Origin: Thalassoglobus polymorphus
GTDB lineage: Bacteria; Planctomycetota; Planctomycetia; Planctomycetales; Planctomycetaceae
Assembly: GCF_007744255.1 (NCBI RefSeq)
Contig: NZ_CP036267.1
Location: forward strand, 1,657,541 to 1,721,540
DNA length: 64,000 bases
Reading direction: 5' to 3'
Shown here in pieces: positions 8,707 through 17,400 of the stretch. The position numbers and the translations under genes are program-made. A model generated the notes under the pieces. That model did not search any database and was not told the DNA's origin. It worked only from the letters and a program-made list of their open reading frames with translations. How positions within the stretch are numbered: the first letter of the stretch is position 1; each line of letters opens with the position of its first letter.

Positions 8707-8867
8707 GCACCCATCTATATTTAAACGAGTTAATACTAGATTTTAGCAGGTGAGTCGACATGAATTCTCTTGTAGCAATGTCTTAGATCGCCTGCATAGT
8801 TCTTTAGTACTTGATGTCACAATTTTTCATGCTCAGAGATGAAAAGATTTTCACAAAGGTGAAAGAG

Positions 8868-9392
8868 ATGTTTAATCTTCATTGTATTTCAATAATCCTC
8901 TTCATCTCTTGTGTGGTTTTTTTGGGAGGATGTCAACGATTGACTGAATCTCAAAAAAAAGCTAACGCTAGACCTGCAAAAATTTCTCTTTCTGATGTTA
9001 AAGATTTTGGACTGACGGTCAATAATCAGCAAATATTTGACAGTAAGCTTAAATGGTCTGTCGATCAGTCTGTGACGTTTTCTGGTCATTTCGAACCGTT
9101 AAATGACCAGGAATTCGAGCAGAGGCTAATTTTTTTTACGATCGCATTCAGGCCTGATAATCGAGGAGCTGACGGTGATTGGGATCTAAAAAAAACAAAA
9201 GATGCTGCGAGTGAGATACACTTGCCAATAGTCAAAGGCAAAGTTGAGAGCGATTTGCCTCTTTCTTCGGTAGATCTTGATGCGGGAAATTATCAATTAA
9301 GAGTCTATTATAACAGTACTGATTTTTTTGGTGGGGATGAGCCAAAAGTGCAATTATTAGGTACTGCACAATTAGAATTGACTGAAGAATAA
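8868..9392 (+). CDS. Hypothetical lipoprotein
   Basis: A 174-residue protein starting at ATG 8868 with AAAGGTGA just upstream; the frame opening at 8811 has no ribosome site. The signal sequence MFNLHCISIILFISCVVFLGGC gives a lipidated Cys22. The mature part is a single predicted beta-rich domain with paired strands (VTFSGHFEPL, LIFFTIAFRPD, NYQLRVYYNS). No family recognised. It follows the DUF1559 gene by about 160 bp in the same direction; small lipoproteins often follow DUF1559 genes in planctomycetes, which suggests a shared function. Like its two upstream neighbours it is markedly AT-richer than the flanking genes. Confidence 0.75.
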   Translation: MFNLHCISIILFISCVVFLGGCQRLTESQKKANARPAKISLSDVKDFGLTVNNQQIFDSKLKWSVDQSVTFSGHFEPLNDQEFEQRLIFFTIAFRPDNRGADGDWDLKKTKDAASEIHLPIVKGKVESDLPLSSVDLDAGNYQLRVYYNSTDFFGGDEPKVQLLGTAQLELTEE

Positions 9393-9400
9393 AAATCGCA

Positions 9401-9430
9401 AGGTGGCCCGATCGACTTGTCGGTTGGGTC
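9401..9430 (-). repeat. Fragment of dispersed repeat R
   Basis: On the minus strand it reads CCAACCGACAAGTCGATCGG, matching the 3' part of the copies at 5276 and 6990. The rest of 9431-9600 shows nothing recognisable. Confidence 0.4.
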
Positions 9431-9600
9431 GCTTGAGCGACAAGATGAACTCACCATGAACTTTCTTTTCAAGTCGACTTTCATTAGAGAAAGGTTCCCC
9501 CTGATGGTCCAGTGCCGTAGGTCAGGCTCTTTTCGCCTGACGCAACGTGAAGGTTGGTGAGAACCACTGTGGTTGTCGTTCGAGGCGGTCTGATTAAACG

Positions 9601-10113
9601 TTATTCCAGCGCCAAGAAAGGAGGCGAATACTCAATTCGTCCTTCGATGCCATTTAACGATTCTTCTGACAAGTCCATCGCCATCCACGCTTCACCGCTG
9701 CCGAATGGGGATTCGAGGTTTTGTGCCAGTTCTGCTGAAAATCCAAACCTTGGATAAAACTCTGGATGGCCCAGCACCACGATGATTCTCTGGCCCTGTT
9801 CCCGACACGCTGCCAATCCTGATTCGACAAGCATCGTTCCGATTCCTTGCCGTTGGTGACTTGGCATTACAGCCATCGGTGCCAGTGACAGCGCATCAAT
9901 TGTCTCACTTTTTGTCACGATTTTTATTCGACTGAAGAGAATGTGGCCAACGATCTGGCCATCTACCTGTGCGACAAGAGAAACACCAACGAAGCCACCA
10001 TCTCGCAAGGCATCCACCAGGTTCGCCTCCGCATCGCCTTCGAATGCCGCTTGATTCACGCGCCTAATCGATTGCCAATCTTTGAGGCTTTCAGGTCGAA
10101 TTGTGAGGTGCAT
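9601..10113 (-). CDS. GNAT family N-acetyltransferase
   Basis: A 170-residue enzyme from ATG 10113 (MHLTIRPES). The longer frame from 10188 reads through repeat A1 and is not credible as coding. Motifs: the N-terminal strand LTIRPESLKDWQSIRRVNQAAF, the central DGQIVGHILFSRI, the acetyl-CoA-binding loop HQRQGIGTMLVESGL (Q/R-x-x-G-x-G/A), and VVLGHPEFYPRFGFSAE, a YhbS-like signature in which a GFxPA-type turn follows. It is cytosolic and would transfer acetyl from acetyl-CoA to an amine; substrate unknown. Confidence 0.88.
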   Translation of the reverse strand: MHLTIRPESLKDWQSIRRVNQAAFEGDAEANLVDALRDGGFVGVSLVAQVDGQIVGHILFSRIKIVTKSETIDALSLAPMAVMPSHQRQGIGTMLVESGLAACREQGQRIIVVLGHPEFYPRFGFSAELAQNLESPFGSGEAWMAMDLSEESLNGIEGRIEYSPPFLALE

Positions 10114-10137
10114 CTTCGTGATTTGTACAGGTCTTGT

Positions 10138-10241
10138 TAGAGCATCTTTCGAATTGGTTTGCAGGTTCTGCCTCGTGGCGAACAGCATTTTTACTAGAGA
10201 AATGCGTTCTTCACGGGCAAACGGTAGAGCAAACTGCTCTA
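10138..10241 (+). repeat. MITE-like element, family A, copy A1
   Basis: 104 bp beginning TAGAGCATCTTTCGAATTGG and ending AGAGCAAACTGCTCTA. The termini TAGAGCA/TGCTCTA are inverted repeats. The 3' end is itself a hairpin, TAGAGCA-aac-TGCTCTA. It lies between the GNAT and GH57 genes. Confidence 0.8.
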
Positions 10242-10277
10242 GTGCCAGTTAATGCTTCAGCCTCAAGTTCGAGTTTC

Positions 10278-12461
10278 TTATGCTTGCCACATGAGCATTT
10301 CGAAGTCTTCACTTGGGATCGTCAGGTCGATGGTCCCTTCGCTGGGGGAGCGTTCGACCGCTTCTCCGTCGCGAATGAGTTCTACTGCTAAATGCAGTCG
10401 TTGATTCTCTTTAGCACCGAGTTCTTCGTAAGGAATTGCCACTTCCAACAATTGATCGATGGCAGCGACCGACTTGGTGTCAGGACGTTCTTCCCCGTTG
10501 ATGACGAGTTTGGGGGTCTGCGGGTTTTTGCAATCGATACGGAGTTCAGCACCGAAGGGTTCCACGAAACGGATGCGGATTTCGTCGAAGTCGCCAAGTT
10601 CTGCCTTAGCGGAAGTTTGTGTATCGCAGCGGAGGAGTAATCGCTCTTCGTCAAAACCGAAGTACATGTTCGAGATGACACTTTCGGTCACCATTGTCAT
10701 CGTACCACGTTCGCTGCCGCTTTCGTAATGTCCGGCGTGTCGCCATTCAAAGAACGAGACCCGACCATTTACTTTGACATTCAAAAGTGACTGCGGCTGA
10801 GTGTGGAGATGTCGACGTTCGAAGTGAGCCACCGGTTCAAAGAGAACTGAAGGAGGGAGTTCTCCCAAGAGGGTGTAAACGTTTCGCAGGTGCCGACGGA
10901 ACAGGTCGTCGAACAGGTCGTCCTGACCGGAGTTGTGGTCGTCGCCGTACCACCAGTACCAGTCGCTTCCTTCAGCGATGAACAATTCTTTCCAGGCTTG
11001 CTCCAACGTTTCGGGGGAAGCGGTTCCGGACTCTTCTGCTTTGGTCAAAAATTCTCGGGTAATATGGACCAAATCCCAGGCGTCTCGGTCTTCCTGATGC
11101 CCGATCCAGATGTAGAAATCGTGGTTGATCCAGCTCCCCGCAAAGAGCTTCGGAATTTTGCTTGTCGGTGGATGCTTGGCAAGGTGTTCGCTGACTGTGA
11201 GCGTCGAAATTCCCGGATCTTTGACAGCTTGTTGATACAGATTTCGCAAGAATCCGATGCCTCCATCGGCATAGTATTCCCAGCAGTTTTCGCCATCGAG
11301 AATAATCGGCACGAACGGAGTTTGTGTGGCATCGTGCTCTGCGACTGCCCTGCCGATTCCTTTGACTTTCGCCAACAGGTCCTCAGCAGCCCAATGAGGT
11401 TCGTTGCGTTGATAATGAAAACCGATCAAGTCGCTGAGGCCGTGGTCTCGGAAGATGATGTCTAACGGCTTTTGGTCTGTTCCGGTGCGCCAGGGGCGAT
11501 AAAGCATTTCTGGCCGGTTGAGGTTTCCATGGTCGTCACGCGAGACGATTTGATCCATGGAATGCCCCAGAATCTCTTCGTCCGTGGCAAGCCATTTGAA
11601 ACCGTTGTCGGCGACTGATTCCAAGATTGCGTTTGAGACTGAACCTTCCGAAGGCCAGAGCCCGCGAGGTGCTTCACCGAACAGCTTTGTGTGATATTCC
11701 ACAGCCATTGCGAGATGCTTTTGTGCGTCTTCGCTGTAGCTTTCAACGTACTTCGGCATAGGACAGCCGGGCATCGCTTCCCAGGCAGATTTTTTGTCCC
11801 ACAGGAGTGGCAAAATTGGATGATAGAATGGTGTTGTCGTCAGCTCGACTTGACCACCTTCCATGAGTTTTCGATGTAGCGGAATGACCCGCCCAACAAT
11901 TTCACGTTGTTTGTCGAGTAGCCAGATCTTTTCATCTTCCGTCCAGCCAGCCCCTTTCTTTCGGAATTCGCGGAGTTCAGCATCTTGCTCGAACAGAAGT
12001 TCATGAAACCATGCCAGGTTGTGCCAGACCTGTAAGTCTCTCAGTTCCTGAATGGTGAAGCGGGAGTGTGCATCTTGTACGGAATCTCGCCCGATTCCTC
12101 TTTTCTGATGCAGTTCGCTGTACCGTTTGTGAGGGCGAATCATACTCTGCTCGTTCGCCATGAAGAAATTGTCGAACAGGTAGTATGTTTCTTCGAGCGA
12201 TAACGAGTCTGCCGGAATTCGTGACACATCCAGATGCCGGTCGCTTCCGCCGTTCACGTAGCGCTCGATTTGAACTAATAGGCTCGGAACAAGATTGATC
12301 GTGCAATGAAACTCCGGGACCTCTTGAATGTGCAAGGCCATGCCGATGTAATCTTTTGTGGCATGCAGTCGGACCCAGGGCATGAGTGTTTCGTTGGCAA
12401 TGTCGTCCGGGTAATACGGCTGATGTTGATGCCAGAACAGTGCAAGTGAGACCGGTTTCAT
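10278..12461 (-). CDS. Glycoside hydrolase family 57 (alpha-amylase/amylopullulanase-like)
   Basis: A 727-residue cytosolic protein without signal peptide. GH57 motifs appear in order: HQHQPYY at residues 11-17, WLFHE-type region (NLAWFHELLFEQD near 150), GLWPSEGSVS with the expected nucleophile Glu272, and ILDGENCWEYY with the expected acid Asp389. The catalytic (beta/alpha)7 barrel occupies about residues 1-450, followed by a helical region (WYWWYGDDHNSGQDDLFDDLFRRHL) and a C-terminal beta domain from about 560. GH57 enzymes hydrolyse or transfer alpha-1,4/1,6-glucans. It is followed on the same strand by no partner but lies directly downstream of glycogen synthase, with 230 bp between them, so the two probably act on the same intracellular glycogen pool. 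Confidence 0.92.
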   Translation of the reverse strand: MKPVSLALFWHQHQPYYPDDIANETLMPWVRLHATKDYIGMALHIQEVPEFHCTINLVPSLLVQIERYVNGGSDRHLDVSRIPADSLSLEETYYLFDNFFMANEQSMIRPHKRYSELHQKRGIGRDSVQDAHSRFTIQELRDLQVWHNLAWFHELLFEQDAELREFRKKGAGWTEDEKIWLLDKQREIVGRVIPLHRKLMEGGQVELTTTPFYHPILPLLWDKKSAWEAMPGCPMPKYVESYSEDAQKHLAMAVEYHTKLFGEAPRGLWPSEGSVSNAILESVADNGFKWLATDEEILGHSMDQIVSRDDHGNLNRPEMLYRPWRTGTDQKPLDIIFRDHGLSDLIGFHYQRNEPHWAAEDLLAKVKGIGRAVAEHDATQTPFVPIILDGENCWEYYADGGIGFLRNLYQQAVKDPGISTLTVSEHLAKHPPTSKIPKLFAGSWINHDFYIWIGHQEDRDAWDLVHITREFLTKAEESGTASPETLEQAWKELFIAEGSDWYWWYGDDHNSGQDDLFDDLFRRHLRNVYTLLGELPPSVLFEPVAHFERRHLHTQPQSLLNVKVNGRVSFFEWRHAGHYESGSERGTMTMVTESVISNMYFGFDEERLLLRCDTQTSAKAELGDFDEIRIRFVEPFGAELRIDCKNPQTPKLVINGEERPDTKSVAAIDQLLEVAIPYEELGAKENQRLHLAVELIRDGEAVERSPSEGTIDLTIPSEDFEMLMWQA

Positions 12462-12690
12462 GAGTATTGACTCGGTGATTCTTTAATCACGTGCTGTGCT
12501 CCACAGAGCGCAAATGGATGGAGCAGTGATAGTTAACGAGTTGCGTTGTCTGGGTCTTCCGTTGACGTCAGAGCCTGAAATACGCATCTTTATATGAGAC
12601 AGCTTACTTCCTAAGCTGAAACCGATGCAATGATGGAATTTCTCACTACTTGAGCGGACAACATCAGGTACCTGGATCAGAGCCGAAACC

Positions 12691-14157
12691 CTATCCCAGC
12701 TTCGCGATCACACGTTCATACACATCGGTGTACTCCTGCGCGATGCGGTCCCAAGACGAATCTTTGACCATGCTGTTGAGAACAAGTTTATTCCAGTCTT
12801 CGGTGTGATGCACGAACATTCCAACTGCTCTCCAGACTGTATCAAGAAAGTGATCCGCATCGTACTCACGGAAGACAAACCCCGTCGCAGTACCATTGTC
12901 GAGAGTGTGTCGCTGGACATCGACAACTGAGTCTGTCAGCCCACCGACTGCATGCACGATTGGAGGAGTCCCATAGATCTGGCTGTATTGCTGATTCAGC
13001 CCGCACGGCTCGAAGCTGCTCGGCATTAAGAAAGCATCTGAGCCGGCCTCAATGCGGTGTGCGAGCCCTTCCTGGAATCCAATATAGACAGCAACCTTAT
13101 CTGGGTAATCCTGCTGGAGCTTTAAAAGGATTTTTTCGTAGCGAGGGTCCCCTGCTCCGAGGAAAGCGAATTGAACGTTGGCGTTCAGGATTTGAGTCGC
13201 CTTCTTCGTGATCAGGTCGAGCCCTTTTTGGTCCGTCAAGCGAGAGACAAGTCCGAGGACCATCGCTTCAGGGTTCTCTGGTAGGCCCATCTCTCGTTGT
13301 AGGGCTGCTTTGCACTCCGCCTTTCCTTCCTTGTAGTTCTGAAAGTTGTACTGCATGGCAATATGAGGATCGGACTCGGGGTTCCAGATCGACATGTCGA
13401 CTCCGTTCAGAATGCCAATATAGTCTTCCCCGCGATTCTCCAGAACGGGATCGAGACCGTAGCCAAACTCAGGGAGGCAGGTTTCTTTGGCGTATGTCGG
13501 GCTGACAGTCGTCACGATATCCGCCATAGCGATCCCCCCTTTCAGCAAATTCAAGTTTCCGAAATACTCAAGTTGCTCCCAGTTGAAATATCTGGAATTC
13601 ATGCCTGTATTGAGCATTTGTAAACTTGGAAACTCACCATGAAAGGCCATGTTGTGAATGGTGTAGACCGTCCCAATGTTTCCAAGTTCGCCCTGATGTT
13701 CCCGTTCTTGAAGGATGAGCCCCGGGACGAGGCCGGTTTGCCAATCGTTGGCATGAATGATGTCTGGTCTGAAGAAATGCCTGGCGACTTCTACGGCAGC
13801 CCGGCTGAAGAACAGAAAACGTTCGGCATTATCTCCGTAGTCGTGGCCATTTTCGAGATAGAGTCCGTCTCGATCAAAGAAATGAGGACGATCGACTAAG
13901 AAGACGCGCACCTCGCTATCGGGGATTTTTGTCTCGAAAATGTCCGCCGTGAGTGTTGTGTGCAACATCTCGAAAGTAACCTGACCGACGATTTCCCCCC
14001 GGTCTGATTCTGGAATGTGTCGGCGATAACAGGGCATGACAAGTGCAACTTCATGCTCACTCGCAACGAGCGCTTTAGACAGTCCAGTCGCCACATCAGC
14101 GAGCCCTCCGGTTTTCGCAAACGGAACTGCTTCCGATGTGACCATCATAATCCGCAT
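12691..14157 (-). CDS. glgA: Glycogen synthase (ADP-glucose type, GT5)
   Basis: A 488-residue enzyme from ATG 14157, preceded by GGAG at seven bases; the frame extends upstream to 14202. It transfers glucose from ADP-glucose to the growing alpha-1,4-glucan. The N-terminal MRIMMVTSEAVPFAKTGGLADV contains the KTGGLADV nucleotide-sugar motif. Other GT5 landmarks: HANDWQTGLVPG, YTIHNMAFHGEFP, NGVDMSIWNPESDP, LVSRLTDQKGLDL and the C-terminal SSFEPCGLNQQYSQIYGTPP with the conserved Glu/Cys-Gly. Length and both Rossmann domains are intact. It lies upstream of the GH57 gene on the same strand. Confidence 0.95.
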   Translation of the reverse strand: MRIMMVTSEAVPFAKTGGLADVATGLSKALVASEHEVALVMPCYRRHIPESDRGEIVGQVTFEMLHTTLTADIFETKIPDSEVRVFLVDRPHFFDRDGLYLENGHDYGDNAERFLFFSRAAVEVARHFFRPDIIHANDWQTGLVPGLILQEREHQGELGNIGTVYTIHNMAFHGEFPSLQMLNTGMNSRYFNWEQLEYFGNLNLLKGGIAMADIVTTVSPTYAKETCLPEFGYGLDPVLENRGEDYIGILNGVDMSIWNPESDPHIAMQYNFQNYKEGKAECKAALQREMGLPENPEAMVLGLVSRLTDQKGLDLITKKATQILNANVQFAFLGAGDPRYEKILLKLQQDYPDKVAVYIGFQEGLAHRIEAGSDAFLMPSSFEPCGLNQQYSQIYGTPPIVHAVGGLTDSVVDVQRHTLDNGTATGFVFREYDADHFLDTVWRAVGMFVHHTEDWNKLVLNSMVKDSSWDRIAQEYTDVYERVIAKLG

Positions 14158-14395
14158 TCTGGACTCCATGTTTGATAAAGCGAAACAGCAAAGGCCGATC
14201 ATCCAAGATCACAAGCTTTGCAAAGTTAGCTGATGTTCTACACAAACCAAATCGAAACCTTTGAAATTCAGCAATTTGGATTTATTGAGAAGAGAGAAAC
14301 CCCATGTCAGCAGTCGTGGAATTGATATACTGACCTTATCAAGTTGTAATGCAATCTCACTGGGATATCACCAAAAGCAAATCGAGGCGTCGACG

Positions 14396-14851
14396 ATGAA
14401 AACTACTGCGAGTGTTGAGATTGACCGCCCGATTGAAGATGTTTTTGACCTCACGATTCATCATGTCGCTGAATGGAGCGATGTTGTCATTGAGGATCAA
14501 ATAATTGAAGAAACTCCAGATGTTGTCGGTACAACATTTCGATCGATCACAGAAAATCAGGGGGAGCAGATGGTCTTCGAAGGGGTCGTCACTCAGTATC
14601 AATACCCAAATTTAAATGCGATTCAACTCGTCGGTCAATTATTTGACATTGATGCCGCATATTTCTTCGAGCGAATCACTTCTCACAAAACCAAAGTGAC
14701 TCAGGTCTCTGATGTTAGACCCAAAGGAGGGTTGAAGATTATCTTTCTCCTTTTCGGGTGGCTTATGAAGACTGCAAGTTGCAAAGCGGCTGAGAAAGAA
14801 CTGAACAACCTGAAGGAGTATTGCGAGCAACAGGAAGGCGCCATCTCATAA
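14396..14851 (+). CDS. SRPBCC (START/polyketide cyclase-like) family protein
   Basis: A 151-residue protein from ATG 14396, with GAGG nine bases upstream; the upstream extension to 14261 has no support. It begins TASVEIDRPIEDVFDLTIHHVAEWSDVVIE, typical of SRPBCC proteins in which a first strand is followed by a kinked helix around a ligand cavity. Strands TFRSITENQGEQMVFEGVVTQY and VTQVSDVRPKGG follow, and the C-terminal long helix (CKAAEKELNNLKEYCEQQ) closes the cavity. Ligand unknown. Confidence 0.78.
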   Translation: MKTTASVEIDRPIEDVFDLTIHHVAEWSDVVIEDQIIEETPDVVGTTFRSITENQGEQMVFEGVVTQYQYPNLNAIQLVGQLFDIDAAYFFERITSHKTKVTQVSDVRPKGGLKIIFLLFGWLMKTASCKAAEKELNNLKEYCEQQEGAIS

Positions 14852-14890
14852 CGCTTTCGCCCCCACCATTCGTTTTACATTCTCCGCAGC

Positions 14891-14993
14891 CAGAGCGGTT
14901 TGCTCTGCCGTTTGCCCGTGAAGAACGCATTTCTCCAGTAAAAATGCTGTTCGCCACGAGGGAGACCTGCAAACCAATTCGAAAGATGCTTTA
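14891..14993 (-). repeat. MITE-like element, family A, copy A2 (degenerate ends)
   Basis: On the minus strand it reads AAAGCATCTTTCGAATTGG and then the family A body (TTTGCAGGT, GTGGCGAACAGCATTTTTAC, AGAAATGCGTTCTTCACGGG). Both terminal inverted repeats have lost one or two bases relative to A1. Confidence 0.75.
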
Positions 14994-15021
14994 AAAGAAA
15001 CAGGAGATTGTGGACTTGTCT

Positions 15022-15747
15022 TTATTTGATCGGGTTCGCGATGAATCGATAGCCGGTGCCGCGGACCGAAAGCAAATGGTGCGGGTTGCTCTGGTCGTCT
15101 TCAATATACTTGCGAAGTCGCAACACGAAGTTGTCGATGGTCCGCGAGGTGACTTCCGCCCCCTGCTCCCAAACGTCTTTGAGAATTTTTGTTCGCGAGA
15201 GGACGTCACCTTCGTTCTCGATGAAGTAGCGTAGCAACTGCATTTCCATTGTTGTCAGTTGATGCTTCTCTCCATCTTTGATGACTTCAAAAGTCTTGAA
15301 ATTGATCTGGATATTGCCGATTTGAAACTCTTCAATTTCGGTTGCGTGCTTCGGCGGAGGATCAATACGTGGCCGTTTGAGGAGATTTCGGACTCGACTG
15401 AGGAGTTCAGGCAAATTGAATGGTTTGGCGATGTACTGGTCTGTTCCGCAATCGAAAGCGTGTGATTTGTCTTCGCTGAGCGTCCGGGCACTGAGGACGA
15501 TGATGGGAATGTTCTGGTCTCGTTCTCGAATTGCACGACAGATTTCGTAGCCGCTCATCCCAGGAAGCATCAGGTCGAGAATGATCAGATCGACGTCGTG
15601 AGAGTTCTCTTCGAAGTAAGAAAGCGTCGACGGACCATCACCGAGCACGACGGTTTCGTAACCTTCGGCGTCCATGTTGAAACGCAGGCCTTCGGCAATT
15701 GCCTCTTCGTCTTCAACGATCAGGATTCGTTTAGTTTTGTTTGACAT
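15022..15747 (-). CDS. OmpR/PhoB-type response regulator
   Basis: A 241-residue two-component regulator from ATG 15747; the frame opens upstream at TTG 15810. The receiver domain has the acidic pair in RILIVEDEEAIAEGL, phosphoacceptor Asp in DLIILDLMLPGMSGYE, the switch Ser in VLSARTLSEDK and Lys in YIAKPFNLPELLSRV. After a linker, a winged-helix DNA-binding domain runs from about residue 150, with TTMEMQLLRYFIENEGDVLSRTKIL and the terminal wing SVRGTGYRF. No histidine kinase is adjacent, so it is an orphan within this window and its signal is unknown. Confidence 0.92.
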   Translation of the reverse strand: MSNKTKRILIVEDEEAIAEGLRFNMDAEGYETVVLGDGPSTLSYFEENSHDVDLIILDLMLPGMSGYEICRAIRERDQNIPIIVLSARTLSEDKSHAFDCGTDQYIAKPFNLPELLSRVRNLLKRPRIDPPPKHATEIEEFQIGNIQINFKTFEVIKDGEKHQLTTMEMQLLRYFIENEGDVLSRTKILKDVWEQGAEVTSRTIDNFVLRLRKYIEDDQSNPHHLLSVRGTGYRFIANPIK

Positions 15748-15862
15748 CGATGAAAATTGCCCCTGAATCGAATTGTGAGTTCGATTGTCATTTTGCAGCG
15801 AATCAGACAATTCCGTAAAGAATAATTTTCTTCAGAAGTTCAGTCTATACGAAAAAGAAGCG

Positions 15863-15956
15863 TAGAGCATCTTTCGAATTGGTTTGCAGGATCTGCCTCG
15901 TGGCGAACGTCATTTTTGCTAGAGAAATGCGTTCTTCATGAGCAGGCAGTAGAGCA
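15863..15956 (+). repeat. MITE-like element, family A, copy A3 (5' part, split by IS110)
   Basis: Starts TAGAGCATCTTTCGAATTGG and follows family A to the subterminal GGCAGTAGAGCA, where homology stops. The missing 3' end (AGCTGCTCTA) is found at 17402-17411, on the far side of the IS110 element. The insertion point is the loop of the terminal hairpin of family A. Confidence 0.8.
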
Positions 15957-16297
15957 TCCATGAGGAAGTTTCTGTCAAGTCGGGAGTGAGACGATTGCGG
16001 GATTTTCCAGGCATCCATCCGGCATCACTCACCGAAGTGAGGCGCCAATAGACATGATTCGGTCGGTCCCATTCAAACTGACGGTCTCGAAGACCATGCT
16101 CTACCACGGGATCCAACTGCAATCCCACTCTCCATCTCGACGTGAAACTCTGAACACTCTACTGCTGTGATTTTACTATAAAATGATCTTGCGTGAGTCC
16201 CTTTCGCCTCGCCCTGGCCTGGGTCTGCAACTCAAATTGAGACCCAGGTGATGGTGCGGTGAATGGGACGGTCTCTTTTGCTGAGCTCGAGTCGGGC
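15957..16297 (-). ncRNA. Candidate bridge-type RNA region of the IS110 element
   Basis: The 341-bp non-coding tail downstream of the transposase contains strong minus-strand hairpins: CCTGGGTCT/AGACCCAGG (16218-16226 with 16240-16248), a CTCAC-UUCG-GTGAG tetraloop hairpin near 16029-16042 and GGTCT-TCG-AGACC near 16083-16095. IS110-family elements encode bridge RNAs in their longer non-coding end; assignment here rests on position, structure and two short target-like matches, and expression is unknown. A 69-residue minus-strand frame (15919-16128) overlaps it and is judged spurious. Confidence 0.35.
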
Positions 16298-17323
16298 TCA
16301 GGCACTGACCGCAGGAACGGCCTCTTTCCAAAGTGTGCCATGTTTGAGCATCGCCCACATGACTCGTGACAAGTAATGTGACGTCGCCACCAAGGCAATT
16401 TTCTTGCGTGCCGGATCGTCGCGTTGAATTCTCTCGAAGTAGGCTCGGACCGTTGCCGATCGGCGGATCGCTTGCCAGGCGGCTTCGGTCAACATCGCAC
16501 GAGCTGCCGCAGAGCCTTGTCGAGTGATGTGTCCCAGGCGGTTCTTGTCCGACGATTGATCCTGGGTCGGAACCAGACCGAAGTAGGCTCCCACCTGTTT
16601 GCTGCTTTTGAAGCGATGCGGATCGTCGATGAATGCGACCATTGTCTCGGCGGTTCGCAGGCCAACTCCCGGAATCGATTGCAGCTGAAAGACAGCAGGG
16701 TTGTCCCGGGAGAATTTTTTCAATTCGGTTTCGAGCCTTTGCACCTGCGTTGTCAAAAAATCGATTTCCTGGACAAGTATGTCTCGTTTTATTGCCAGCA
16801 GCGATTGTTCGAATGTCAGTTCTTTGAGCCACTGCATCCCTGCTTTGGTCCAGAGACCAGGTCGCGTGGGAGCTTTGATTCCCAATGATCTTAACAAGGC
16901 TCGAATTCCATTCTTGGCTCGGGTTCGCTTTTCGATGGTTCGCTTGCGGAAGGTGACCAGTTCCCGCCACGCCCGGACGTCGGCGGGTGGGACATGGACC
17001 TCGGGAAGTTGATCGACATACAACAGCTTGGTGAGCTTTTCGGCATCGTTGCGGTCGTTCTTCTTGTGCGATCTGAAGATCAATCTGAGTTGTCCGGGAT
17101 GCGCGACCACCACCCGCAGAGCCACTTTCTTGAGTGCTTCGGACAGCCAGCCGTAATTGCAACTCGCCTCGAAACAGACCTGAAACGGCTCGGTCAGCTT
17201 GGAAAGCGTTTCGATCAACTGCTTGAGCTCGCGAACCGTCCATCGCTTGTGAACCTTTCCGTTGTTCTTGAGGACGCAAACCGTAATTTGTGTTGTGTGA
17301 ACGTCTAATCCAACGTAAAACAT
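16298..17323 (-). CDS. IS110-family transposase (DEDD RuvC-like plus Transposase_20)
   Basis: A 341-residue recombinase from ATG 17323, which has CAGGAG six bases upstream; a longer start at 17365 lacks this. The N-terminal DEDD_Tnp_IS110 domain carries MFYVGLDVHTT (Asp7), CFEAS (Glu52) and KKNDRNDAEKL (Asp90 and Asp93). A coiled region (about 120-205) links to the C-terminal Transposase_20 domain, with SIPGVGLRTAETMVAFIDD and GAYFGLVPTQDQSS. The presumed catalytic serine is Ser272 in ITRQGSAAARAML. All key residues are present and the frame is intact, so the element may be active. IS110 enzymes recombine via a serine-dependent mechanism guided by a bridge RNA. A long same-strand frame at 16176-17402 is a shadow. 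Confidence 0.93.
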   Translation of the reverse strand: MFYVGLDVHTTQITVCVLKNNGKVHKRWTVRELKQLIETLSKLTEPFQVCFEASCNYGWLSEALKKVALRVVVAHPGQLRLIFRSHKKNDRNDAEKLTKLLYVDQLPEVHVPPADVRAWRELVTFRKRTIEKRTRAKNGIRALLRSLGIKAPTRPGLWTKAGMQWLKELTFEQSLLAIKRDILVQEIDFLTTQVQRLETELKKFSRDNPAVFQLQSIPGVGLRTAETMVAFIDDPHRFKSSKQVGAYFGLVPTQDQSSDKNRLGHITRQGSAAARAMLTEAAWQAIRRSATVRAYFERIQRDDPARKKIALVATSHYLSRVMWAMLKHGTLWKEAVPAVSA

Positions 17324-17400
17324 AGTCGTCTCCTGAGATCGGGGTGGTGAAAAAAACAGTTCCACAATACCCGATTGACGGAGACTTCCTACATAGTTTC

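Larger units (their letters stand above)
15957..17400 (-). mobile_element. IS110-family insertion sequence, inserted in repeat A3
   Basis: The ends are inferred from the interruption of repeat A3: left junction after AGAGCA at 15956 and right junction before AGCTGCTCTA at 17401/17402, with one ambiguous base. The element is about 1.44 kb with a single transposase gene on the minus strand. It has 77 bp upstream of the transposase and 341 bp of non-coding DNA downstream. As expected for IS110 relatives there are no obvious terminal inverted repeats and no long target duplication. Confidence 0.75.

Noticed and set aside
10113-10188. Longer start for the GNAT gene
   Set aside because: The extension is encoded by repeat A1; ATG 10113 begins the conserved domain.
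15919-16128. A 69-residue minus-strand frame in the IS tail
   Set aside because: It crosses the A3/IS junction and has no ribosome site; the region is better explained as non-coding.
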